64,000 nt of DNA from Streptomyces sp. TSRI0281. Lineage in GTDB: Bacteria > Actinomycetota > Actinomycetes > Streptomycetales > Streptomycetaceae. The notes under the pieces were generated by a model. That model was not told the DNA's origin. It made no database searches and worked only from the letters and a program-made list of their open reading frames with translations. Of this stretch, positions 33,124 through 40,971 are shown piece by piece; within the stretch, counting starts at the first letter, position 1, and the number at the start of each line of letters is the position of its first letter. The stretch covers positions 62,001 to 126,000 of the forward strand of contig NZ_LWLE01000011.1 of assembly GCF_001905125.1 (NCBI RefSeq). Reading direction: 5' to 3'. A program made the translations under genes and the position numbers.

Positions 33124-34497
33124 GTGACCATCACCCACGTGTCACCGGAGACGGCCGAGTCGGGCCGCCGCATCCCGCTGTCGTTCAACCAGGAGTTCCT
33201 GCGCGGCTTCGACAAGGGCGAGACCGACGGCGCGTTCGGACACCGGCACACCCTCGTGTGCGGCTGGCGGGTGACCGGCGCGCTCGACACCGACGCGCTG
33301 GCCCAGGCCCTGAACGACATCGTGGAGCGCCACGAGGTGCTGCGCACCTCGATCCACGGCGACGAGTCGGGCAGTCACCAGACCGTCCACCCCGCCACGC
33401 CCGCCGAACTGCGGGTGGTGGACCTGGCGGACGACGGCCGCCCGCGCGACGAGCGTGCCGAGGCGTTCCTCAACGAGCTGGACGCCACCCCCTTCGGCGT
33501 CGCCGTCCTGCCGCACCTGCGGGCCGAGTTCGGCCGCTTCGACGCCACCGACGGTGTGCTGGTCCTGGTCACCCACCACACCGCGACCGACGCCTGGTCG
33601 GTGCAGCTGCTGATGCGCGACCTGGCCGCCGCCTACACGGACCGGGCCGCGGGCCGGGCACCGGCGGCCGGGCCGGCCCACCAGTACCAGGAGTTCGCCC
33701 GGTGGCAGCAGGAGAGCGCGGGCAGCCCGCGCACGGAACGCGAGCGGGCGTACTGGAGCGAGCGGCTGGCGGGGGCCGAGATCACCGGCATCACCACCGA
33801 CCGCCCCCGCGAGGACGTGCCCGCCGCCTACGGTGTGCACCGCTTCGTCTTCGACGCCGAACTGTCCACGTCCGTCACCCAGTACGCGAAGGCCACCCGC
33901 AGTACCCCGTTCATGGTCCTCGCGGCGGCCTACAGCCTGCTGCTGCGCGGCCTGACCGGCACCACGGACGTCGTCTTCCCGACCTTCTCCTCAGGACGTT
34001 ACGAGGAGCGGTTCGCCGAATCGGTGGGCCCGTTCTTCAACTTCGTGCCCATCCGCATCGACACCACCGGCTCCGCCACCTACGGCGCGGTGCTGGAGCA
34101 GGCGCGCGCCGCCTGCCTGGGCGCCTACCAGCACGAGATCCCGTTCGCGCACATCGCGCAGGACAGCCCCGGACTGCTCGCCCCGTTCGCCGACGGCTTC
34201 CTGGCCGTCGTCGCCTTCGAGGTGCTCCAGTCGCCGTTCGCCGCGGAGGACGGCGCCGCCGGGGGCCCGCGGTTCGCCGAGATCCGCCGTCGCGTCCTGT
34301 CCCAGAGCGTCAGCTCCGCCATCCCGGACGGCGGTCTGTGGGCCATGGACGTGCTGCCGGACGGCACCCTGGCCGGCAGCCTCAAGTTCGACAACAACCG
34401 GTTCGACGAGGCCACCGCCGTCGCGCTCGTGGAGCGCTTCCGCGCCCTGCTCCACACGCTGGCGACGGCTCCGGACACCGCCGTCGACGCGGGCTGA
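33124..34497 (+). CDS. Free-standing NRPS condensation domain
   Basis: A single condensation-fold protein of 457 aa. The catalytic motif is present as VTHHTATDAWS (HHxxxD, with Ala replacing the usual final Gly). Other family motifs are LSFNQEF near the N-terminus, the HEVLRT segment and VGPFFNFVPIRID. GTG 33124 follows a GGAGAAAGGA sequence. Being free, it must work in trans, probably joining the aryl group on the adjacent A-PCP protein to an amine on another carrier such as the tandem PCP protein at 59088-59738. Confidence 0.88.
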   Translation: MTITHVSPETAESGRRIPLSFNQEFLRGFDKGETDGAFGHRHTLVCGWRVTGALDTDALAQALNDIVERHEVLRTSIHGDESGSHQTVHPATPAELRVVDLADDGRPRDERAEAFLNELDATPFGVAVLPHLRAEFGRFDATDGVLVLVTHHTATDAWSVQLLMRDLAAAYTDRAAGRAPAAGPAHQYQEFARWQQESAGSPRTERERAYWSERLAGAEITGITTDRPREDVPAAYGVHRFVFDAELSTSVTQYAKATRSTPFMVLAAAYSLLLRGLTGTTDVVFPTFSSGRYEERFAESVGPFFNFVPIRIDTTGSATYGAVLEQARAACLGAYQHEIPFAHIAQDSPGLLAPFADGFLAVVAFEVLQSPFAAEDGAAGGPRFAEIRRRVLSQSVSSAIPDGGLWAMDVLPDGTLAGSLKFDNNRFDEATAVALVERFRALLHTLATAPDTAVDAG

Positions 34498-34543
34498 GCC
34501 CGCACCGCCCGCGCCCACCGAGACGTAAAGGGACCGATCCACG

Positions 34544-35785
34544 ATGACGACGACTCTGCCCGGCACCTTCGCAGCCGGCCCCGTGTCACCTCCGGAACCC
34601 GACCTCACCCCGGACGAGCTGGTCGCCCGCGCCGAGGCCCTGGCCGCGACGCTCGTCGAGCGGCAGGCGGAGACCGAGGAGCGCGGCCACTACGCCGAGG
34701 ACACCCACCAGGCCTTCTCCCGGGCCGGCTTCTACCGCATCCTCGTCCCCCGGCGTTACGGGGGCTACGAGTTCGGCCCCGAGACGTTCGTCAGGGTCGC
34801 GACCGCCCTGGCCCGCGGCTGCCCCTCGACGGGCTGGATGTATCTGTTCGGGGCCGCCCACGCGCTGGTGGCGGGTTCGGTGTTCGACGAGCGGACGCAG
34901 GACGAGCTGTTCGCCGGAGGTGAGTTCATCTGCCCGGCGACCGTCGCCCCCACGGGATCGGCCGAGCCGGACGGCGAGGGCGGCTGGGTGCTGAACGGCA
35001 CCTGGAACTACTGCTCGGGAGCGCCGTACGCCACCCACTTCATCGGCCACACCCTGATCCCGCAGGGGGAGGGGCAGCCGCCCGCGCCGCTGCTGTTCAT
35101 CGTCGACCGCGACCAGTTCGAACGGCTCGACGACTGGGGCGACCAGCTGGGCCTGCGCGGCAGCGGCTCGCACAGTCTGCGCATCGAGAACGCCCGCGTC
35201 CCGGCCCACCGCGCCCTCGTCGGACACCTCAGCCAGTTGCCCGTCACCGACGAGCTGCCCGGCCGGGTCCTGCACGGAGGTGCGTACGGCGGCGGCCCGC
35301 TCAGCTTCATGCTGCTCGAACTCGGCGTCCTCGCCGTGGGCATGGCCAAGGGCGCCCTGGACGCGTACGAGCAGCTGATGCGCGACCGCACCACGTCCTT
35401 CTTCCCGATCGTGCCGCGCACCGAGGACCCCGACTACCAGTTCCGCTACGGCGAGGCCACCGGGCTCATCGCGGCCGCCGAGGCGGCCGTGCTGCACGCG
35501 GTCGGGCAGTGGCAGGAGCTGTGCCACCGCGAGGCGGCGGCCTTCACCCGGGAGGCGGAGCTGCGTCTGGCCCTGGTCAGCCGCGAAGCCGTACGGCTGT
35601 GCTGGCGAGCGGTGGAGAGTCAGCTGTTCCCCACGGCCGGTTCCAGTTCGGTCCGTCACGGCGAGCGGATCGAGCGGGTGTGGCGCGATCTGTCGATGCT
35701 CCACAGCCACGCCGGCAACGGCATCTTCCTCGCCACCCACGCCAACCGCGAGCTGTCGCAGGCCCACTTCGGCCCGCTCGGCTGA
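34544..35785 (+). CDS. Acyl-CoA-dehydrogenase-fold flavin monooxygenase (HsaA/DszC-like), copy 1
   Basis: A 413-aa group D flavin monooxygenase. The segments FYRILVPRRYGGYEFGPETF, CPSTGWMYLFGAAHAL, NGTWNYCSGAPYATHF and LRGSGSHSLRIENARVP match the HsaA/XiaF-like class that uses reduced flavin from a partner. It should hydroxylate or N-oxidise an aromatic or carrier-bound substrate. A partner reductase could be the FMN reductase half of the fusion at 13811-15799. AAAGGGAC lies upstream of ATG 34544. Confidence 0.85.
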   Translation: MTTTLPGTFAAGPVSPPEPDLTPDELVARAEALAATLVERQAETEERGHYAEDTHQAFSRAGFYRILVPRRYGGYEFGPETFVRVATALARGCPSTGWMYLFGAAHALVAGSVFDERTQDELFAGGEFICPATVAPTGSAEPDGEGGWVLNGTWNYCSGAPYATHFIGHTLIPQGEGQPPAPLLFIVDRDQFERLDDWGDQLGLRGSGSHSLRIENARVPAHRALVGHLSQLPVTDELPGRVLHGGAYGGGPLSFMLLELGVLAVGMAKGALDAYEQLMRDRTTSFFPIVPRTEDPDYQFRYGEATGLIAAAEAAVLHAVGQWQELCHREAAAFTREAELRLALVSREAVRLCWRAVESQLFPTAGSSSVRHGERIERVWRDLSMLHSHAGNGIFLATHANRELSQAHFGPLG

Positions 35786-35812
35786 TCCCGGCACGCCCCC
35801 TCCGTACCGCCC

Positions 35813-35905
35813 CGTACCGCTGCCCGGCCGGTATCGCTCCGTATCTCCTCGTACCGCTGCCCGGTCCGTATCGCTCCGTATCTCCTCGTACCGCTCCGTA
35901 CCGCC
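35813..35905. repeat. 37-bp direct repeats before the P450 gene
   Basis: Two nearly identical 37-base units begin at 35813 and 35850 (each starting CGTACCGCTGCCCGG), followed by a partial third at 35887. The 164-base gap between the monooxygenase and the P450 is otherwise without a gene. Function unknown. Confidence 0.75.
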
Positions 35906-35949
35906 GCCCGCCCCGCCGCCCCAGGCCAGAAGAGAAACCGGACACTTCC

Positions 35950-37194
35950 ATGGAGCAACGCTGCCCGTTCGCCCTCGACACCACCGGCCGGGACATCCAC
36001 GGCGAGGCCGCCGCCCTGCGCGAGCAGGGCCCGGCCACCCGGGTGGAACTGCCAGGCGGAGTGGTCGCCTGGTCCCTCAACAGCCACGACATCATCAAGA
36101 AGGTGCTCACCGACCCGCGGGTCACCAAGAGCGCGCGGTCCCACTGGCCGGCCTTCGTCAACGGAGAGATACCGCCGGACTGGGAGCTGATCAGCTGGGT
36201 GGCCATGGACAACATGGTCACCGCCTACGGCAAGAACCACGTACGGCTGCGCAAGCTGGTCGGCAAGGCGTTCACGCCGCGCCGCACCGCCGCCTTCCGG
36301 CCGCGTGTCGAGGAGCTGACCAAGCAGCTCCTGGACGCCCTGGAGACGGCCGGGCCCGACGAGGTGGTGGACCTGCGGGAGCGGTTCGCCTACCCGCTGC
36401 CGGCCCGGCTCGTCGCCGACCTGATCGGCATGGAGGAGGAGGCCCGCGCGAAGACCGCCAAGGTCATCGACGCGATGGTCGACACCACGGTCACCCCCGA
36501 GCAGGCGCAGGCGGTGCTGGCCGGCTGGCGCGGGGCGATGGCCGACCTCATCGCCGACAAGCGGCGCGAGCCCGGCGAGGACATCACCAGTGACCTGGTC
36601 GCCGCGCGGGACGAGGACGGCACCGCGCTGTCGGAGGAGGAACTCGCCGACACGATCTTCGCCATCCTCGGCGCCGGTTCGGAGACCACGATCAACTTCT
36701 TCGACAACGCCATCACCGCCCTGCTCAGCGATCCCGCACAACTGGAACTGATCCGCTCCGGCCGGGCCACCTGGGACGACGTCATCGACGAGACACTGCG
36801 CGTCGAGTCGCCGCTGGCGCACCTGCCCCTGCGTTACGCGGCCGAGGACATCGAGCTCGACGGGGTCACCATCCCCAAGGGCGACCCGATTTTGGTCAAC
36901 TACAGCGCCGTGGGCCGCGACCCGGAGCTCCACCCGGACAGCCCCGGCACCTTCGACCTGACCCGGCCCGACAAGGCGCACCTGTCCTTCGGGGTGGGCC
37001 CGCACTACTGCATGGGTGCCGGTATCGCCCGCCTCGTCGCCACGACGGGTCTGTCCCAGCTGTTCGAGCGGTTCCCGGACCTGTCGCTGGCCGTGGACAG
37101 CGGTGAACTGCAGCCGCTGCCGACGTTCATCATGAACGGTCACCGCAGCCTCCCGGTCCGTCTGAAGGCCCCGGTCCCGGCGGCCGCCGGCTGA
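35950..37194 (+). CDS. Cytochrome P450, second copy
   Basis: A 414-aa bacterial P450 with I-helix AILGAGSETTINFF, ExxR in VIDETLRVESP and haem loop LSFGVGPHYCMGAGIARLV. ATG 35950 begins MEQRCPFALD; the ribosome site is weak (GAAGAG about 20 bases away). It is the last gene of the plus-strand operon and is followed by a strong terminator. The Ala/Gly at the end of the haem loop and the EQRCPFALD start resemble CYP107/CYP105-type enzymes, but I cannot assign a subfamily. It likely oxidises a late intermediate. Confidence 0.9.
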   Translation: MEQRCPFALDTTGRDIHGEAAALREQGPATRVELPGGVVAWSLNSHDIIKKVLTDPRVTKSARSHWPAFVNGEIPPDWELISWVAMDNMVTAYGKNHVRLRKLVGKAFTPRRTAAFRPRVEELTKQLLDALETAGPDEVVDLRERFAYPLPARLVADLIGMEEEARAKTAKVIDAMVDTTVTPEQAQAVLAGWRGAMADLIADKRREPGEDITSDLVAARDEDGTALSEEELADTIFAILGAGSETTINFFDNAITALLSDPAQLELIRSGRATWDDVIDETLRVESPLAHLPLRYAAEDIELDGVTIPKGDPILVNYSAVGRDPELHPDSPGTFDLTRPDKAHLSFGVGPHYCMGAGIARLVATTGLSQLFERFPDLSLAVDSGELQPLPTFIMNGHRSLPVRLKAPVPAAAG

Positions 37195-37216
37195 CACCCC
37201 GTACCCGCCCACGCGT

Positions 37217-37248
37217 CGAAGGGCCGCCCCGGCCGGGGCGGCCCTTCG
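37217..37248 (+). terminator. 32-bp palindromic terminator after the P450 operon
   Basis: Positions 37217-37232 are exactly complementary to 37233-37248. It starts 23 bases after the P450 stop codon and likely ends the ten-gene plus-strand transcript. Confidence 0.8.
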
Positions 37249-37333
37249 TCGTTCCCGCCGCCGCCCGCACCGCGACACACCACCGCGACACACCACCGGA
37301 GCGCACCACCGGAACTCACCACTGGGACACGGA

Positions 37334-37512
37334 CCGCGGCACACCACGACGGCACAGCACACCCCGGCACCGCACCGCGGCACAGCACGACGGCACAGCA
37401 CACCCCGGCACCGCACCGCGGCACAGCACGACGGCACAGCACACCCCGGCACCGCACCGCGGCACAGCACGGCGGCACCACACCCCGGCACCGCACCGCG
37501 GCACAGCACGAC
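37334..37512. repeat. 41-bp tandem repeat array
   Basis: Units starting CCGCGGCACA recur at 37334, 37375, 37416, 37457 and 37496: three intervals of 41 bases and one of 39. There are no spacers and no cas genes, so it is not CRISPR. It fills the gap between two convergent operons. The unit count is likely to vary between strains. Confidence 0.88.
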
Positions 37513-37543
37513 GCCCGGCCGGGGGGTCCGGCCGGGCGTCGTG
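37507..37543 (-). terminator. 16-bp stem terminator of the FAD oxygenase transcript
   Basis: Arms 37507-37522 and 37528-37543 pair perfectly around a 5-base loop. It lies 13 bases past the stop codon at 37556 on the minus strand. Confidence 0.78.
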
Positions 37544-37555
37544 GGTGGACGGGGG

Positions 37556-38905
37556 TCAGGCGGCCACGGTCTGCTTCCCGCGGCGTGAGCCCTTGAGCAC
37601 GCGGTACATCATGCGCGGGCTCATCAGGGCCTGCGGCGATTCGACGAGGCCCGCCACCCGCATGAAGGTGCCGGTGATGCGGCCGTCGTGGACCGCCGCC
37701 GCCTGCAGCCGCGCCATGTACGCACCGCCCGTGCGCACCTTGGCGTTCCGTACGCCCTCGACCTCGGGGTAACCGAGGTCCCCTCCCGCGGAGAAGTCCC
37801 ACGGGACGTCGATGACACCGGAGATGTCGCGCTGGAACTCCAGGGGCTGCGGCGACAGACCACGCGCCAGGTGGCCGTCGAGCACCTTGGCCTCCATCGC
37901 GGCGACCGTCATGCCCTGTCCGTAGACCGGGTTGAAGCTGCACGCCGCGTCGCCCATCACCAGCAGCCCGGCGGGCAGGCTCCGCAGCCGCTCGTAGTGG
38001 CGCCGCACGCTCGCCGGATAGCGGAAGGTCGAGCCGTCCCCGACGGGTTCGGCGTCCTGGAGGACGTCGTAGATGTCGGAGACCGGAAGGGTCTTGGTCC
38101 AGGCGAGGTATCCCTCCAGGTCGGCCGGCGCGCTGTCGCCCAGCACCCCGGTCAGCGAGACCGCGATGAGCCCGTCCTCGATGCGGGAGAGGAACGCCCC
38201 GCGCCGGTGGCTGGGCGAGGAGACGGGGTTGATGGACAGGTCGCCGTTGAGCACACCGAGGTCCGGCAGCCGGAAGAGGCGCGTGGTGTAGCTGAGGTCG
38301 ATCTTGATGCGCTGCTCCTCGGGGCGCTCGTACCCGAGTTCCTCCAGCCACAGCGGTGTGCGCGAGCCCCGGCCGCTGGTGTCCACGACGAGCCCGGCAT
38401 CGAGGACCTGCTCCGGCTCGCCGGGCCGCTGGCTCTGGACCCGGGCCCCGGTGACGGTGGTCCTCGCGTCGTCCGTGACGAGCCCGACGATGTCGTGCCG
38501 GTCGAGGAACCTCACGTTCTCCAGCGCGGCGACCCGCGCCCGTACCCGGCCCTCCAGCACCGGGCGGGTGGCGGAGACGCACACCAGCCCCGTGGTGGCG
38601 GGGCTGAGCCGGCGGCCGTTGAAGTACCAGCGCAGCTCTCCGAGGTCACCCGTCGGGATGCCGGCCGCGACGGCCTCGTCGGTGAATCCGGGGAAGAACT
38701 CGTCGAGTATCTGCTGTCCGCGGGCGAGCAGGCCGTGCACGTGGCGGCCCTGGGGCACACCCCGGCGCGCCTCGGCGCCCGGCGACATGTCGTCGCGGTC
38801 CACGACGACGACCTCGCGGAACCTGTCGGCGAGCACCCGGGCGGCCAGCAGGCCGGCCATGCTGCCGCCGAGTACCACCGCGCGGCCTGCTTTCGTGTCG
38901 GCCAT
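37556..38905 (-). CDS. FAD-dependent monooxygenase/epoxidase-like protein
   Basis: A 449-aa flavoprotein with the dinucleotide motif AVVLGGSMAGLLAARVLA, an internal LVVDTSGRGSRTP and the GD motif LLVMGDAACSFNPVYGQGMT. It resembles FAD oxygenases annotated as halogenase- or epoxidase-like. The tryptophan-halogenase WxWxIP motif is not visible. ATG 38905 has AAGGAGG eight bases upstream. It is the last gene of a three-gene transcript with the SnoaL-like protein and the HsaA-like oxygenase. Confidence 0.85.
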   Translation of the reverse strand: MADTKAGRAVVLGGSMAGLLAARVLADRFREVVVVDRDDMSPGAEARRGVPQGRHVHGLLARGQQILDEFFPGFTDEAVAAGIPTGDLGELRWYFNGRRLSPATTGLVCVSATRPVLEGRVRARVAALENVRFLDRHDIVGLVTDDARTTVTGARVQSQRPGEPEQVLDAGLVVDTSGRGSRTPLWLEELGYERPEEQRIKIDLSYTTRLFRLPDLGVLNGDLSINPVSSPSHRRGAFLSRIEDGLIAVSLTGVLGDSAPADLEGYLAWTKTLPVSDIYDVLQDAEPVGDGSTFRYPASVRRHYERLRSLPAGLLVMGDAACSFNPVYGQGMTVAAMEAKVLDGHLARGLSPQPLEFQRDISGVIDVPWDFSAGGDLGYPEVEGVRNAKVRTGGAYMARLQAAAVHDGRITGTFMRVAGLVESPQALMSPRMMYRVLKGSRRGKQTVAA

Positions 38906-38947
38906 CGCCGCCACCTCCTTGGGAATGAGTACGGAGCGGACAGGCCG

Positions 38948-39379
38948 TCAGGCGGCGTGGAGGGGAGTGTTCTGGTACGCGGCGAGGTGCCAGGCGCCGC
39001 CGCGCTTGACCACGACCCAGGAGCCGTGGACGGCGCGCTCGGGGCTCGGTTCGGTCTGCCCCGGGGCGAGGATGCCGCCGCGGGTGATGAGGATGCCGGA
39101 CTCCGCGTCGGCGAAGCGGATGTCCACGGGGGTGCCGGTGACCCGGGTGCCCTTGAGGGGGCCGGTGAACGCCTCGGTCATGAAGGCGGCGATGGCCTCC
39201 TGGCCCTGCTGGAAGACGCCGGGCAGGATCATCGTGCCGTCGGGGGTGAAGACCTCGGCGAACGCCTGGGCGTCGTGCGCGGCCCAGGCGGCGACGACTC
39301 GGCCGGGCACGGCCGCGACGGCGGCCTTGTCCTTGTCGGAGATCTCGATGGCGGGCGCGTCGGTGGTCTGAGCAGTCAT
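38948..39379 (-). CDS. SnoaL/SgcJ-like small protein
   Basis: A 143-aa NTF2-fold protein of the SgcJ/EcaC family. Typical features are VVAAWAAHDAQAFAEVFTPDG near the start and a C-terminal WVVVKRGGAWHLAAYQNTP strand pair. SgcJ homologues are found in enediyne and angucycline-type clusters with poorly defined roles; no enediyne polyketide synthase is visible here. ATG 39379 follows AGGAG. It may act as a cyclase or accessory oxygenase. Confidence 0.8.
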   Translation of the reverse strand: MTAQTTDAPAIEISDKDKAAVAAVPGRVVAAWAAHDAQAFAEVFTPDGTMILPGVFQQGQEAIAAFMTEAFTGPLKGTRVTGTPVDIRFADAESGILITRGGILAPGQTEPSPERAVHGSWVVVKRGGAWHLAAYQNTPLHAA

Positions 39380-39396
39380 TCCGGTGGGCTCCTCGG

Positions 39397-39480
39397 TCTC
39401 GAAATGCGGTCTCGTGCGGTCTCGTGCGGTCTCGTCGAAATGCGGTCCCGTAGAAGTGCGGTCCCGCCGAAATGCGGTAC
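39397..39480. repeat. Short GTGCGGTCTC-type direct repeats
   Basis: Seven closely spaced copies of AATGCGGT or GTGCGGTC variants lie between the SnoaL-like start and the preceding gene's stop. No gene or hairpin explains them. Function unknown. Confidence 0.65.
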
Positions 39481-39512
39481 CGCACGTGCGGGCCGGGGCT
39501 GTGACTGCGGCC

Positions 39513-40694
39513 TCAGATGTAGAGCGTGTTCGGCTCCTGGCCGCACAGGACGCGGCCGTAGAGCTCGTTGTTCGTGTTCGGGTTCATCAGGGCGTGCAGG
39601 TTGATCGCCTGGATGTCGCGGACGACGCGCTGGATGGGGACGTCGCGGTAGATCGAGGAGCCGCCGCTGGCGGAGGCGAGCAGGTCGACGGCCTCCTTGG
39701 CGAGCCGGCACACGGCCCCCAGGTCGGCGCGGGCGCGGGCGCGCTCCTCCAGCGTCCAGGTGTCGCCGGACTCGCCCTTGCTGTCCACGAGCGAGGCCAG
39801 CCGGTGGGCGTGGAACTCGGCCTGATCGGTCTTGAGCGTCGCCTCGGCGGCCTGGAAGTGGGTGAGCGGCGCCTCGGACTGCTGCTGGTAGGTGGTGTAG
39901 GTGATGGTGCGTCCCGGCAGCCGCTCGAAGAAGAGGTCCCGGGCGGCCTGGGCCAGTCCCAGCGCGGTGCCCACCGACGAGGCCGAGGCGACGGGCAGCA
40001 GCGGGGTGCGGTAGACGGGCGTCCGGGCGTTCAGCTCGGAGGCGTAACTCCCCTGGAGGATCGCGCCGAGCGGCAGGACGCGCTCCTGCGGGACGAAGAG
40101 GTCCTGGGCGACGGTGCTGACGCTGCCGGTGGCGCGCAGACCGGTGGTGTCCCAGTCGTCGATGATCGTCAGGTCCTCGATCGGCACCAGAGCCATCACG
40201 GGCTGCGGCGGTCCGTCGGGACCCTGCAGGACGGCAATGATCTCCTGCCAGTGGCTGTGCCGGGCGCCGCTGACGAAGCCCCACTTGCCGTTGACGGTGA
40301 TACCGCCGGGCGCCGGCGTGGCCAGCGCGGACGGGCTGAGGGTGCCGCAGATCCGGACGTCCGGGGTGGAGAAGACCTCGTCCTGGACGCTGTCGGGGAA
40401 CAGGCAGGTCATCCAGGTCGGGATCCAGTAGACGGCCGTGGTCCAGGCCGCTGCGCCGTCGGCACGGCCGAGGGCGGCGGCGACATCGACGAGGGTACGG
40501 GTGTCGGCCTCGAAGCCGCCGTAGCGCTTGGGCACCCGCAGCCGGAAGAATCCGGCGTCCCCCAGCGCCTCGACGGTCTCGTCCTGGAGTCTGCCGTCCT
40601 GCTCCGCCTGCGCGGCGTTCTTCTTCAGAAGCGGTGCCAGCTCGACTGCGCGCTGGACGAGTTGCGCCCGCGTGGGGATGTCGGCGGTCAGCAT
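39513..40694 (-). CDS. Acyl-CoA-dehydrogenase-fold flavin monooxygenase, copy 2
   Basis: A 393-aa relative of the enzyme at 34544-35785. Matching segments are FFRLRVPKRYGGFEADTRTL, VNGKWGFVSGARHSHW, WDTTGLRATGSVSTVAQDLF and the C-terminal GGSSIYRDVPIQRVVRDIQA. ATG 40694 has AGGAGG six bases upstream and element F lies 77 bases before it. It is the first gene of a three-gene minus-strand transcript and diverges from the HpaB-like hydroxylase. Two such enzymes plus HpaB suggest several separate hydroxylations. Confidence 0.85.
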   Translation of the reverse strand: MLTADIPTRAQLVQRAVELAPLLKKNAAQAEQDGRLQDETVEALGDAGFFRLRVPKRYGGFEADTRTLVDVAAALGRADGAAAWTTAVYWIPTWMTCLFPDSVQDEVFSTPDVRICGTLSPSALATPAPGGITVNGKWGFVSGARHSHWQEIIAVLQGPDGPPQPVMALVPIEDLTIIDDWDTTGLRATGSVSTVAQDLFVPQERVLPLGAILQGSYASELNARTPVYRTPLLPVASASSVGTALGLAQAARDLFFERLPGRTITYTTYQQQSEAPLTHFQAAEATLKTDQAEFHAHRLASLVDSKGESGDTWTLEERARARADLGAVCRLAKEAVDLLASASGGSSIYRDVPIQRVVRDIQAINLHALMNPNTNNELYGRVLCGQEPNTLYI

Positions 40695-40770
40695 CGGTTT
40701 CCTCCTGGACATGACGATCGTGAAGAGTGGCAGGACTGGAGAGACCGTCACATCGGCAGGGGACGGGCGG

Positions 40771-40788
40771 CACCTCTTGGATTGCGCA
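40771..40788 (-). promoter_or_regulatory. CAYCT-N7-TGC element, copy F
   Basis: Sequence CACCTCTTGGATTGCGCA, 77 bases upstream of the oxygenase start at 40694, inside the divergent region shared with the HpaB-like gene at 40972. Confidence 0.6.
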
Positions 40789-40971
40789 CCTGCCGTCGGC
40801 GGCACGGCGCGAAAGGACATCGCAGCCCCGCGGCGGGCCGTTCACGGATGCGTGCGGCGGTCCCGCACGCAGGGAGAAGCCCTGGTCGCCGCCGACTGCC
40901 ACGATGGCATCCCGGCCACGCCCGCGCGCCCCGGCATCGGGCGGTGAGGGGATTTCGAGGGAAGAGGGCTC

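Noticed and set aside
37334..37512. CRISPR array
   Set aside because: Units are contiguous without unique spacers, and no cas genes are nearby.
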